A DNA stretch of 64,000 bases from Brachionus manjavacas (GCA_019054805.1 JAHQIY010000001.1:8074501-8138500); one strand, 5' to 3'; positions 11,580-24,600 are shown, counted from the stretch's first letter. The notes: generated by a model from the sequence alone, not told the origin. A program made the numbers and translations.

Positions 11580-12352
11580 AAAAATGAAGGATTTATGACC
11601 TTTGGAAAAAACTTCGGAAGCGTTATCTTCATCCTTTATTATTGAAATTTTATCTCTCATTTAAAGCTATTTTTATTCTTTTGTTGATTATTTTGTCAAG
11701 AAAAAAATTATCTGTCATTTAGAAATTTTAAAATAGAAAAATTTTCGGCTTTTTAAGTCATTAGCATTCAAACTTAATTTTTCAAGGATTTTTAGTATAT
11801 AAAGAGAAATAAAAATTTCTAAAAACCTTTTAGATACTAATTAAATGAAGAATGAAAAGTTAAAAATTACTAAAAAAACTAAGAATTCACAATTTAATGA
11901 ATGCGTAAAATACCCAACTAAAATTTTAAGTATGAAAAAAAAAAATTTCAAATAATTGATTAAAAAAATAGGCCCTTGAAAATCATTAAATAATATTTAA
12001 TTTCAAATTGTATCCTTATAATTTTTAATTTATTTGTTAGTAAGAGTTTTTGTGATTGTTCATTTATATTCAGTTTTTAAAAATATCTAAAAAATATAAT
12101 TTTAGTTATTTGTTTTTTCAGTATATAATAGAAGGAAAACATTTATAATTTTGGTAATGTAAAAACTTTTAATCATATTAAGCCAAGTCATCTGAAAAAA
12201 ACTATATTGAAAAAATTAAATGAAAGTTTAAAATATGCTATCACAAATAGATGTGTAATAATCACTTAAAAATTAATTAGCTTAAAAAATTTTATTTTCC
12301 TTGCCTATTCAACGTACAAAAATACTTTTCAAATTTAAAACAATCCACTTAC
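11580..12352. other. AT-rich stretch downstream of the WD40 gene's last visible exon
   Basis: The minus strand here should hold the next exon of the EF-hand/WD40 gene, because exon 8 ends at a perfect GTAAGT donor (12352-12347). I find no WD-repeat-like coding sequence in it, only low-complexity AT. Confidence 0.4.
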
Positions 12353-14771
12353 CTCCAGTAATAAGAAGATTTTTTTCAAAAGAAAAGTCAAATGTCTTGA
12401 CACCTTTGTTGACCCTAAAAATCGTCTCATTTCCTTCAGGTCTTCGTTTTACTTCTCTACTACTTTTACTAATTGTGTTGTTATATTTGGCTTGCATATT
12501 TGGAGTTGCAGTTCGATTAGCAATACTCTGCCGCTTAGGGTTAATGTTTTCAAAAGAAGTATGTGATATTAGACCGGGATTATGGCTTTGCAGAGACGCC
12601 TGATTTTGATTGCCATGCTGATCAGAATTGTGTGACGTAATATTGGAATTCTGCATATGAGAATTAACATCCGTACTTGGTAAAATGCATCCTTTAAATT
12701 CAATCAATAATTTTAAATACATAAAAATTTTTTTTACTAAGCTACCTATTATTAATGCATAAACTTCATCGTTCGAACAGGAAATAATTTGATTTAGCCG
12801 TGGATCGATTCTTATTTGCTCTACCCAATCATTGTGAGTTTTCCATCGAACATAAATAACTTTTGGTTTAACACTCTGATTTTTTTCCTTTATCTCTTTG
12901 GTATCTTCTACTTCTAAGGCCTTGTCCAAATGAATTGTTGGCATCTGGGCTATGACCGGAGATGTTTTCCACAAGCGCAGTGTTTCACCAATTGAATAAA
13001 ATATCAGAATATTGACACAACCGTCAGTGTCACCATAAGTAATGGTCACGTGACCCTTATCTCTATCAAAACTTTAAAAGATTAGTTTTACAATTGTCTG
13101 ACAAACATATTTTCGCTTACCAATATGCAAGTTTTATGGGCACTGTATGCAATGAACAAATTTGACAATAAGGCTCAAAACTTGACAATTCCCAAAATTG
13201 TAGTTCTCGATCACTTAAAGCAAATAGAGCAGGAATTAAATTTTTTTTTTTAGTTTTTTTTTCTTTTTTAATTAAATTAACAATAAATATTTATTTACCC
13301 AGTACCGATAAGGATTTTATTTAATTCATTCAAAATTATAAAGTCAGTAATCCATCTTTGTCGCTGACGCTTTGTATCCTGTTTATCTCCTTTGTCTTTG
13401 TTAAAAACGCGTTTCTCAATCTTATGAGTATTTTATTTTGACTAAAATCTAAAAAAATCTAACTTAAAACTTACAATTTCTCTTCTAATTCGTTTGATGT
13501 CGCCAGCATGGCCCCAAAAAGAAGTAGTGCCATCCTCAGACATGACCATAAAATTTTGATCTGATGTACAAGAAATTCTTTGTACAGCTTTTCGATGAGG
13601 ATTACTCTCAGATTTAGCGGGTAGATTAAAAACAACCTCTTTCTTCCGTTTAGTAGTGTCTTCCTTTTCAGAGAAATTCAATTGCATAAATGTGCAAAAT
13701 TCGTCCCATGTTATTCGACCATCGGAAGAAAAGTTTATTTTCATAAACAAGGCAGATATTTCTTCATCATTCTTTTATTATCGCCATATAGAAATTTATC
13801 TATTGAAATTTAACATTTTAATTTTACTCTTCCGTGAATCTTAAGAGCATTTTTGACCACTTCTTTAAACTCGTCCAATTCCAATGTTCCTGAACCGTCA
13901 GCATCAGCTTCCAAAAATGCCAAGTTCAAATCATGCAAAGCGTTGAGATTCAATTTTTCTTCAAGCTAAAAAAAAACAATTTATTAGACCTTGTCAATTT
14001 AGTTCTATAATGTGCTGAATTAAGCGTGTAACATTAAAGCATCTACTGTGCTATTGTGTTGCTAGATTGATAACTACAAAATAAAGCACCTTGTATAATT
14101 ACATCAATTACTTACACCAGACTTATGGATGAATAAAAATTTATTAAAATTTAAAAAGATTAAGATACAATTTAAAAAAAAATAGATAGAATATTTTCAA
14201 GCTGTTACATTTGAGCTTTTTTTATTTAACTATTTAATAAAAATTACCCGGTCCAGCTTTTAAAGACACAAGATAAAAATTAAACTAGTGTCTTAAACTT
14301 TCTTAAAATTTAGACTTAAATTCAGTTACCTTTCCTTTTAATTCACCAAGGGCAGATACGGCATAGCTTTTTTGACGCTTCAAAAGCGTTATTTCCCAAT
14401 CAGATATATTTTGCGTATTACCAAGTGTCATTCGTCGCGATTGTTTTACCTTGTATTAGGTAATTTGGAGAAAAAAGTTTTTTCAATTGATAAAATTATA
14501 CGGATTGAGTCCAGATTATATTTTCAAGTTCATAATCTCTTTTGATATTCGATTTAATTCCATCAAGGCTTTCTAAATCTTTATTTTTTTCAACATTTTG
14601 ATTTCGCTCTTTCCATGCTTTCAAAGAGCCTGCAGCACGTTCCTTGTCACTAAACAGACTTGATTGAAAGCATGGGTGACTTTGCAAATTGGCTTGGGCG
14701 CTGTTTGCCCGCGCCAAATTAGTCAACGATGAGTGGCGTTTAGCGCCGGTAGTGGTTGTGCTTCTGTTCAT
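12353..14771 (-). CDS. EF-hand and WD40-repeat protein (WDR49/WDR64/WDY-like), 3' incomplete
   Basis: Eight exons joined by GT-AG borders: 14771-14502, 14449-14330, 13965-13828, 13771-13475, 13420-13299, 13213-13121, 13071-12746, 12691-12353, about 568 codons with frame kept throughout. Exon 3 holds a canonical EF-hand loop (DADGSGTLELDE). Exon 4 has a second, degenerate EF-hand (NFSSDGRITWDE) and begins the WD40 part. Exons 5-6 read WITDFIIL...ILIGTGDRELQFWELSSF, a phrase like that in the WDR49/EFCAB8/WDY family, and exons 7-8 continue with WD strands and a Ser/Asn-rich linker. The last exon ends at ...LLITGG with one base of a split codon, where the family normally continues with several more WD repeats. 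None is found down to the receptor gene, so the gene is truncated, misassembled or has an exon I cannot recognise. The protein probably acts as a calcium-binding scaffold; its function is poorly known. Confidence 0.8.
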
Positions 14772-17700
14772 TTGATACTATGGAACAAATCTATTAGCTA
14801 AAGATTGCTTAAGAGATTAATTAAAATAATTTTTTTGTATTCTTTTATTTATTTTTCGGAAAAAAAATAATTAGCAACAAGTTAAAGGGGAGGGGGTACG
14901 ATTCACTTTGAATTCCTCAAACAATTACAAAATCTTTATCTCAACACAAAATAAAATAAAATTTAAATTTAAAAAAAAGAGCTCAAAACCAAAGCTTTTC
15001 GGTTTTTCTTCTTAATTTTTTACGTAAAATTTATGTGAAGCTTAAATTTGTGTTCCAAGTAACTATGGAAATTGTACGGTTTTCTTTCAATCTTTTTAAA
15101 TATTAGTTAATTTTATTTAATTATAATTGAAATCTATAGCTAATGCAATTTCTTGGAACGAGAGCTTAGAAATTTTTCATTCAAATAAAACAGGAATGTA
15201 GCTAAATAATGTCAAAAATGGAATCGCCAATTATTTTCTTATTCAATAGAAACCTAAAAGTTGTTCTATTGCGTAATTAAACATTTCATTTTTTAGTCAG
15301 GAAAAAAATGGATTGAAATCAGCGTTCAAATTCTTGAAATAAACGACCTGTTGACTAATTCATGAGACTATAATTAATTTCTTAAAAGCACTACGAAAAA
15401 AATTTAATTTCAACCTTCTGTATGCCTCGGGCTTGCCAATCGCTACGACAACCAAAATGAATTCAAGCTGCTCTGAAAATCTAATCTATTTACCTTAAGT
15501 TATATTTAATAAACCATTTATTCTAACCAAACCCTTTATCGGATATCATTAGACAGCAATACAAAGCTTTTATGCTACCAACAGCTTCAAAAAATAAAAA
15601 TAAATAAATTAAAATTTTTGCCGATTATTCTTTTCAAATTAAAAAAAATTGTTTATGCTTCATTGTTTATTTTTATTTTAAACATTTCATTTTCAAAAAA
15701 TAGCTTAGTTAAAGCAAAATGTATAGTAACTCATTTAAGTCATATTCCATATTCTCCAGGCCTCGAGCATTTAGTTTTTTTTGGCTTTCAAAATTTTTTA
15801 TTTTACTTGAAATATCTTTGAAATCTGTTGAATATTTATTTTTAAAAAACAAGTCGAATTTTGAAAAAAAATTTAATTCTTAATTTATATGATAAATCAA
15901 TTTTCAACAAAGAATTCAAATATTTTGAATTAAATTTTAATTACTTTTTTGAATAATTTTTGCTTGTCAATATTCCTTTAATCCTTTAAGTGAATTTTTA
16001 AACCCAGAATGATAATTTTATAATATACCTGTTTTTTTTTCTATGATTAAACTTTTTATTGTGTTAAAATTTATTTTATGGTTATTGTTTTATAATAGTT
16101 ACTAATGAATGGTTTCATTTTTTAGGTGTTAATGGTGTCAAGATTTTGTGCTTTTTAAAAAATTAGATTTTTTTTCTTTTAAAAATTGATTTTTTGTCGG
16201 AACAGCTGATGTAGACATAAATTGCAAAATGAAATTGAGTTGTTTTATATTTAAGAGTAGTGAGTAAATCATAAACCGTTTTATCAGGCAAATAATTTTT
16301 TGATATTTTTGAAATTTTAACCCAGAAATTTAAAATTTATTTAAAAAATACTTGTCAATAATTTTAAAGAAATTTACCAGCAGTTTAAAAAAATTCATTG
16401 AGAATGGTGAAGTCTCATCGAAGTTAAAATACAAAATTAATGAGTCTGAAGTTTATGTTTTCAGCCCAATTAAAATTTCCCCAAAAAATGGATAAATGTA
16501 TTTTCAATTTTATGTTGTAATAAATTTCTATCAAATCATAGTTCGCAATTACAATCAAGTTATTATCACATAGTAACTTTTTCGAAATTTTGATTTGAAA
16601 TTTTTGCAACTTTATAAGATTCTTTTTCATAATTTAAATATTTAAACCTGACGCTCGAAGCTGATAATTATTTTTACTTTTAATTATTTTTAATGAGAAG
16701 TGAATGCAGTAGTATTCTCTATGCTTTTCACTAGCTTTATCAGATTTAGGCCTTTGTTCATAATTATCTTATTTTCAACTAATTATTTTTTAAGATTAAA
16801 AATGTAAATCAAAAATTAAAATAAAATTCTAAAATTTTAAGGAAAATATTTTTAAAATAAAGTAAGATAAAATCAAAAATAGAATATATTTTATATATTT
16901 AAATATTGAACGGTCCAAAAGAAAAAAAAATAGTAAGGTTACAATTACAAAATGGAGCATGTTGGTGTTTGGCAGCCAATGGAATAGAATCACTCAGTCC
17001 AGCTATAAAATATCTCTCGTTCAACTCAGAAAATCGACACTATTAATGGTTTAAGTTACTCCTTTTTATACTTGTTTCTGAGTATAAAATAAGATCGAGG
17101 AAATAACAAACTAAAATAGAATTAAATATAGATTTATAAGGTTTTCCTAAATTTTTTCTAAATTTAAACACCATTAATATAATTCAGACAAATTTAAAAA
17201 ATAAAAGAAGCAAGCATTTTTTTGTATTTTGTAAATCCAAAATTTTTTATTAATTTATTGATTAATATTTTTTTTTAAGAAACAGATAAAATCTACATAA
17301 TTCAAAAAAGATTTATTTATTTAAAAAATCTGTACAAAAGATATAAGGATCTTAAATTTTTTGACTCGTTTGGTGCTTCAAATTTATATATTAACAAAGC
17401 ATTAAAAATTATCTAAATGTAAAAGAAATTTTTTGTATGATGTTAAAATCATTTATATAAATTTTTACAAATAGACCGTTTTCGTCCGAAGATTTCCTCA
17501 GTTTGTTATCTCGATTTCCTCAATATTTTTTAAAAGGATATATTTTTTCTTAGGAGATAAATATTTTTTTTAGTGTATAATTTAATTCAAATAAAGTAGA
17601 TAAAAAATAAATAAAAGTGTATAAAAATTTATTTGCAGAATACATTTATTTTTTATAAGAGATAATAAACAAAAATAAGAATTGAAAATATAATTGAAAT

Positions 17701-17930
17701 TTTTAAATTTCCATTTCAAAAGTAAGAGATTAATCCTCATTGAATTAATTTCCGAAATTAAAAAAAAACTATGCCGGTAAAGTTTTTTAAAATTAAATAT
17801 TTAATTTGCATCAGTTACCACATCAGAAACCTGTGTAACAAGATTAGTAAAAAAAAGTTAAAAAAATCATCAATTAGTAATCAATGAATTGAATTCCTTA
17901 TTTGAAATATAACGCTGCATTATATTTCAT
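14772..17930. other. AT-rich intergenic region
   Basis: No supportable gene. Open frames here (for example 15618-15821 and 16424-16630) are Phe/Leu/Ile/Lys-rich and look like chance frames in AT-rich DNA. A less AT-rich patch near 16950-17060 has no recognisable motif. Confidence 0.4.
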
Positions 17931-18070
17931 CAGTCATTTGACTTGACCTGAAATTGTTTTTTTGAGAAAAAAGTCATTTATTTTGACTTGAAATTGTTAA
18001 TTTATATAATTTTAATTTTTTTTAAATTTCCTTGACTTGACATTGATTTTTTGACTTTTGAACAACTCTG
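17931..18070. repeat. short MITE-like piece related to the neighbouring hAT-like element
   Basis: It starts CAGTCATTTGACTTG and ends GACTTTTGAACAACTCTG, using the AAGTC/GACTT sub-repeats of the 18201-19479 element. The same terminal string GACTTTTGAACAACTCTG ends another piece at 19598-19615 on the far side of that element. It may be one end of an older outer element (17931-19615) into which the foldback element inserted. Confidence 0.5.
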
Positions 18071-18200
18071 GGTATTACCTTTTTTTTCGGTTTAATGCAC
18101 ACCATTACACACTTTTGATTTATCTCTACACTCCTTCAAACACCTCGTATTTTTTTTTCCTTATTCACTCTTTGTGGAGAATAGGGTCATTACTTTTGAT

Positions 18201-19479
18201 CAGACTTAATTTTAAGTCACAGTTTTAAGTCTAAGTCACAAAAATTTAAGTCAAAGTCATGACTTAAATTTTTTTTTTTAAGTCATAGTCATGACTTATA
18301 ATTTTTTTTTGGAAAAATGCTAAGTCAAGCTGGTCAGCTTGACAGTCAAAATTTTGGACCGTTAAAATAATCGGTAAAAAAAAAGCGGGCAGTCAAAGAA
18401 ACGGTCAACATTGTGGCGGGCGGTCATCTAGCCGTTCAGCTTGGCAGCCACGCTGGAAAAAAAGAGGTTAGAAAATCATAAAAAAATAAAAATTTAAGAT
18501 AATTAAATATGTTTATTAATTTATAAAAAAAACACATATTTTAATTAAAAAAATAAACAAATACCAACAACCCAAACTACAAACAACTTTCTTCCAACAA
18601 CTTTCTTCAAACAACTACCAACAACAATATATAACAACTATAACCACTACCAACTTCCAACAACCACTACTACTACTACTACTATAACTTCTATAACTAT
18701 CAACGTTAAACGGCCAACAACAACCATTAACAACAATACTTCTTCTACTACTTTACTACCATTATAACTACTACTAATTTACTACTTTAACTACTATAAC
18801 TACTACTACTATAACTATTACTCCTTTACTACCATTATAACTACTACTACTATAACTACTATAACTATCAACGTTAAACGGTCAACGACCAACAACAACC
18901 ACAAACAAAAATACTCTACTACTACTTTACTACCATTATAACTACTACTACTACTATAACTGCTACTATTGTTGTTGGTAGTGCTTGGCCGCTGACCGTA
19001 GATATTTGTTGGTAGTTGTTGGAAGTTGGTAGTGGTTATAGTTGTTATATATTGTTGTTGGTAGTTGTTTGAAGAAAGTTGTTGGAAGAAAGTTGTTTGT
19101 AGTTTGGGTTGTTGGTATTTGTTTATTTTTTTAATTAAAATATGTGTTTTTTTTATAAATTAATAAACATATTTAATTATCTTAAATTTTTATTTTTATA
19201 TGATTTTCTAACCTCTTTTTTTTCAGCGTGGCAGTCCAAATTTCTGGCTGCCAAGCTGAACGGCTAGATGACCGCCCGCCACAATGTTGACCGTTTCTTT
19301 GACTGCCCGCTTTTTTTTTTACCGATTATTTTAACGGTCCAAAATTTTAACTGTCAAGCTGACCGGCTTGACTTAGACTTTTTCCTAAAAAAAATTTAAG
19401 TCATGACTATGACTTAAAAAAAAAATTTTAAGTCATTGACTTGACTTGACTTAAGACTTGTGATTTAAAAGCAACTCTG
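18201..19479. mobile_element. foldback hAT-like non-autonomous transposon with 8-bp target duplication
   Basis: The element starts CAGACTTAATTTTAAGTCAC and its other end, reverse-complemented, starts CAGAGTTGCTTTTAAATCAC, matching hAT-type termini. The 8-bp direct repeat CTTTTGAT flanks it exactly (18193-18200 and 19480-19487), the hAT duplication length. The arms (about 18201-18680 and 19000-19479) are long near-identical inverted repeats with one indel of about 16 bases near the CCACGCTG segment. The roughly 320-bp centre is rich in (ACT)n and has two direct copies of a TAACTATCAACGTTAAACGG segment (about 18690 and 18860). It has no coding capacity, and a transcript would form a hairpin of several hundred base pairs. 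Confidence 0.85.
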
Positions 19480-19904
19480 CTTTTGATTTCAACTCAAGTC
19501 GATCTTTTGCCTTTACCCTTAATTCAAGGAAATTTAAAAAAAATTAGCATTATATAAAATAACAATTTCAAGTCAAGTCACATGACTTTGGCTTTATGAC
19601 TTTTGAACAACTCTGATTTCAATGCAAAAAAATTGCGGAACAAGATACTTTTATTTTTGAGTGAATTTATTTAAACACAAATTGTGGATAAATATCTTGT
19701 TTTATCGCACACAATTTACCTGTAAATAAACAAAAAAATTTTCTTGTGTATATAAAATAATTAGTTATTTAGCCACAAATTGACAATATTTTTTTGTTTA
19801 TTCTTTACATTGAAATCCATCAAAAAAATATAATTGAAGCTCATCAAATCAATTAATTAGGAATAAGCTTGAATAAGAACATATAAAATATAATAAGCCA
19901 AGTG

Positions 19905-20224
19905 TCGATGAAGAGCATATACAAGTAATACCTTCGAAAATTAATCCTAGTGTACTTAGTTGTGCTTTTGTGAATGAAAATAATGAAATATCTTCTTTAG
20001 TTTCAAGTTTCTTCACTAGTGATGCTCTCTTAATGTTGCAAAATACATTATCAGCATTAAGATCACATGGTCAATTAAATTCTTGCAACTCTTGTTCTTT
20101 ATCTTGCGACTCTAAGTTTATCGTTTGTAGTTCTTGTAATAATTATTTTCATTTAAAATGTGTTAAAAAAGCTTATGCTCCTAAGATTAAAAAATGGCTT
20201 TGTGCTAATTGTAACTCTAATTAA
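19905..20224 (+). pseudogene. PHD-finger fragment, probably the tail of a DDE-transposon ORF
   Basis: An open frame runs from about 19905 to a stop at 20222-20224. Its last 50 residues carry a complete C4HC3 PHD finger: CNSC, a CDSKFIVC spacer, CSSC, the FHLKC His-Cys pair, and WLCANC. Upstream lies a Ser/Asn-rich linker (VDEEHIQVIPSKINPSVLS). There is no good ATG or catalytic domain, so this looks like the 3' end of a longer protein. PHD fingers do occur at the C-terminus of some DDE transposases related to pogo/jerky, and the location beside the foldback element suits a mobile origin. It could instead be the last exon of a host gene whose other exons I could not find. Confidence 0.5.
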
Positions 20225-20829
20225 TTAATCTAAATTTGTTAATCTTATTTTTTTTTATTTTTTAATATAACTTGTGTCTAAATAAATAAAAAAATTTCAA
20301 ATCCACATCCACTTTTTGTGTGTATCAATTTTTGTTTATTTATCCATAAAATGTGTGAAAATAAACGCTACCTTTATTTTTTATTTTTCTTAGTTTGATT
20401 CTAAAAAAAATCATGATTTAACGAGACCATTTTCAGACTTCAAGTTGTGAAAACCTCAAATCTTATTAAATGGACGAAGTAATAGACGAGTAAGAATGGA
20501 ATGCAGAGCTTTATAATTGCGATTAATAATCGTGAACCTATGAATGATACAGCGCATAAATATTTTTTGGTTCTTCTGGTGGACAACGTAAACATGCCGG
20601 TAAACATGCCACGCTGAAATCCGCGTTCTCATTTAAATTTTCAGTTTTCAGTCTCAATTTCTTTTCAAGTGAGGCTAATTCTGATTTTGATGTCTTTTTC
20701 GTTGGACTTGTTATAAGAGCCTAAATATTTAAATTTTTCAACTTTGGTTTTTTCTTTTCCATGAAGAATAGCCATCTGATCTTCGGAATTAAGAACCATT
20801 CGTACAGTTTTTGGGTATTTCTTATATAT

Positions 20830-21350
20830 AGAAGGTTACGTTGAGCTTGACAAACATAGGCTAAAAAAAGTAGAAGATTTCCACTATCTGGGCTCTATGA
20901 TGCAATCAACAGAAAGCGACTTCAATAGACGCAAAACTCTAGCACATGGAGCTTGGAAAAGCATTGAGAAGATTTGAACTGAGTGCTATCGTTGAATGCT
21001 CAACATCAAGTGACTAGACCACATCCCACTAGAGAGCATATACAAACAATATACAAAGTTAATAGACTCCGTATTATGAAAACAAATCGTTCACAGCAGC
21101 ACGTACTACGCATAGAAAGCAAAGAAGAACCAGCTAGAACATTTGCACTTTAAAAGCCAGAAACACGACATGGTCAGGCAAGGAGAGACGTCAAGAAGCT
21201 CTCATACAAATGTCAGATAACTAAGATGCTTACTGGCTTTTCAGACAAATTAATAGATGAGAATCTAAGGGCCCTAGCTATGGATAGAAGCAAAAAGAGA
21301 GAGAGAACAAAAGAGGACAAGACATGCCGCCGAAGCCTAAGTGCTTTTGA
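20830..21350 (+). mobile_element. degraded LINE reverse-transcriptase C-terminal fragment
   Basis: The plus strand, with frameshifts and stops, reads VELDKHRLKKVEDFHYLGS, then DFNRRKTLAHGAWKSIEKI, a string matching the segment after the RT thumb of L2/RTE-like LINEs (vedFkYLGS ... R...A..A...l.KiW). Later pieces resemble the remaining tail (ITKMLTGFSDKLIDENLRALAMDR). There is no RT catalytic core and the frame is broken several times. Confidence 0.7.
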
Positions 21351-21662
21351 TTATTTTAATTTTATTAAATATTATTTTCGATATATATTAATTGGCCAAC
21401 GCTTTTGAAATTTTAATTATGATTATTTTCAAAAAAAATTTATAATTTAATTTTTGATTAAATATTTTGAAGTTGAAAATTTTCTGTGTTTTTGACATTT
21501 TTGAAGAATTGAAAAAAAGTTAACGTAAATTTAAAAAATTACCAAATCACAACACTCCTGCTTCTGTATGAAAAAAAAATGTTTAAATGGACTTTTGAAC
21601 AATGTACCAAAAAATTTATTTAATTTAAAATTAATTTAAATTTTATAAAATTCCCAAAGTCT

Positions 21663-24600
21663 TTACAAAATTGAGCATATTTTTGTTTCTTTCGAAGTAG
21701 GTTCTTCTGTTTGAACATTTTGAATAGTGTCATTTAATCTAGGCATTGTGAGTAGCTGCGTTGAACTATTAACTTTTTTCTTTAAAATTTTTTGAATCAT
21801 TAAATCATTTTTGTGTACATTTTCTCTATTTTCAAGAGTAATTTCAGCTATTTCTTTATCTTCAATAGTATTATCAATGATATCTATAATTTCGTAAAGT
21901 TCTAAATCTTCAGCTTTTTCTCTCAAATTACTCAAATATAAATCTAAGTGTTTTTTTTTTAGTTTATCAACATATCTAGTGGAAAAAGTAAAATAGTCAT
22001 AATATTGCTCTAATATGTATCGAAAAGCCGAGTAGCTTCTAAACTTCATAGCAATTTCAATCAATGAAATCGAATCATCTCCTTGCAAATTACCCTTTAA
22101 AATTGGAAAATCAATTATAGACAAATTATAAATATTTAATTTTTCGTTCAATTTTTTCAGCTGTTCTAAATTATTATTTTCAATTGCTAATTTAAAATTT
22201 TTGAATTGAAAACACATCATAAACAATTCAATGGCTCTAGGCGTCTGTGTTTGTTTTTCTTTGAAATTTTTGACCCCAAACCAATCATCATTTATCACTT
22301 CTTCTAATTCATATTCTTCGGCTAACAAAAATTTCGAATCTCTAGCCTTAATAAAAATTAGAATGACAATTAAAATAACTTTTTTTAAATGAACAATTAA
22401 ATTTTTTACAAATTTATTTATTTTGCATGAAATTAGTATGGCAATGATCGCTTTATTTTTAATTCCAAATGCATAATGCAATGCTGTTCTATTTGAATTA
22501 TCAATTGATTTCAATAATTTTGAATCATGCTGAAGCAGATATCTTTAAAAAATAAATTAAAAAATTTTTAAATTATTTCAGGACATGAAAAAGCTAGCGA
22601 AAATGAAAAAATTTAGAAAATATTCTTTAAAAAATTCATTGATGATGAATCAATGAACAATCTGTTAAATTAATTCTTCAGATGTTGATATGTTTATTTT
22701 ATTGAATAACATATAATAACTTGAAGTTATTTATAAATTGATTTGAAGTGCTTGATAATGACATGATAATTATTTTTTTTGGCCAGATGCTCAAAAAATT
22801 AATTAGAACAAAAAATTTTTTATATTCTAATTTAAATTTTTTTAAACAAAGAAATTAGATCAATCAGCTGAATGTGGCGATCTCTTTCAAACAGCTTGGG
22901 AGATTTTTTCTTTCTAATAATAAATAATGATAAAAATTGTGTTTTAATCCCAATTACTCTAAAGAAATTTGTAAATTAAGTAAAATAAATTAAAAAAAAA
23001 AAACATTTTAAAATTTTAAAATGATCTAGATCTTGATTGTGACAACAAAATTGATGGCATTCTTAAGAGTATTTCAAATCAAATTTTTTTATAGTTTAAT
23101 TAGATAGAAATAAGCATTTTTTAAAAAAAACATTTTAAAAATAAGATCTTTTTATTTATTATATCATTTCCTATGGATCATTTCAAATTAGACATAAGCT
23201 TAAAATTAAAAGGTGAATCTATATGAATGCATACAAAATCTGCAAAAGAAAAACTTAATCATAAAATGTAAAATTTGTATTATTTTAAGATTTAAAAATA
23301 TTTTAAAATACAATTACTTGACAATGTGAGATTGGCCATATAAGCATGCCAAATGAAGACATGATCTTCCCGAATAGTCTCTAATCCGCAAGAAAGAATA
23401 ATTTTTGTCTATTTTGAACAAATCTTTGATATAATTTAAATCTCCTTTGCAAACTGCCGTAATAAAACTATTTACATTATCAACGAAATTAGATTCTATG
23501 ATTTTTTTCAAATAAATTTTTATTTCTTTTAAATTATATGTTTCGATATAATCTTCAAATGAAATTGTTTCCAAGTCATTACTACTGGATAAATAAATTG
23601 GAGTACTCAAAAGAACCAGGCCATAGCTTTGATAGAACATGTCTTGAAAAACTTTAAAATTTCGTTTCTCTAGCAGCATCAAAATAAAATTGCTAATTTC
23701 TTTTAAGAAAACTTTGGATTTTTTGAAATCAGCCAGATTTTTGGACAAAATTTCTTCAATTAAAGTTGACTCATCTTGGTCTCTGTGGGTCAAGAGCATC
23801 GGATACCGATGCAAAATTCCAATGAAACTTTGCAGTAGATCATTTCTATTTTCTACATTTTCGCCCAAAAACAATTCGACCAAGTAAAATAAAACACTTT
23901 GTCCATTTTGATTTTTTACATTTAAATTTGCTTTAGACAAAATTTCTTGTTTTATTTCGGCAAATTGTGGATTAAAAGCACAAAAATAGAGAGGATTTCC
24001 AGTTTTGGAATTCGGCAAATTGACGTCAGAACCATTTGACAATAAAAATCTGACAAATTCAATTTGCTTCGTTTCAATGGCAATTTCAAACAAAAATTTT
24101 GGTATATTTCTACAGAAAGGTTTAAACCAAGAAAAGCAATAAGAAAAATCAGCCATGTTTGGATCGAATCTATCTTTAATTAATTTTGCTAAATTTGACA
24201 TTAATTTAAAATCGAGAGCATATATTGAATGAACAAAATCAATTATTTGATCATATTTTTCAATCAAATCCAGAATGTTTCCTTTGCTTTTACTACATTT
24301 ATTTCTAACATAGCTACTTAGTTTGGTTCCATTTTTAAAAGTGTTAATTTTTACAAAACCTTTTAAAATTTAAATTTTTTTTGGAACCAAGCAATTTTAA
24401 AATCTTACCATTAATTAGTCTGTAAAAAATGTTGACATCAGATTTATCAGCTGCTGCCCAAACATCGGGATAGTGTGCCTGGTACATACACCGCAATTGT
24501 TCCAAGTCTTCCATGTAGTCCATCGCTATTTTCCCATTATTGTTCATAATTCGAAAATCGGGACTTATTTTTAGAAGTGCCTTTTTTTTAATTTTTTAAA

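Noticed and set aside
12301..12603. Plus-strand open frame of 100 codons
   Set aside because: It is antisense to exon 8 of the EF-hand/WD40 gene, whose exons and borders are much better supported.
15618..16630. Small open frames between the WD40 gene and the foldback element
   Set aside because: Phe/Leu/Ile/Lys/Asn composition and no flanking splice or start context suggest chance frames in AT-rich DNA.
21226..21408. Plus-strand open frame of 60 codons as a gene
   Set aside because: It is the last piece of the degraded LINE fragment at 20830-21350 rather than an independent gene.
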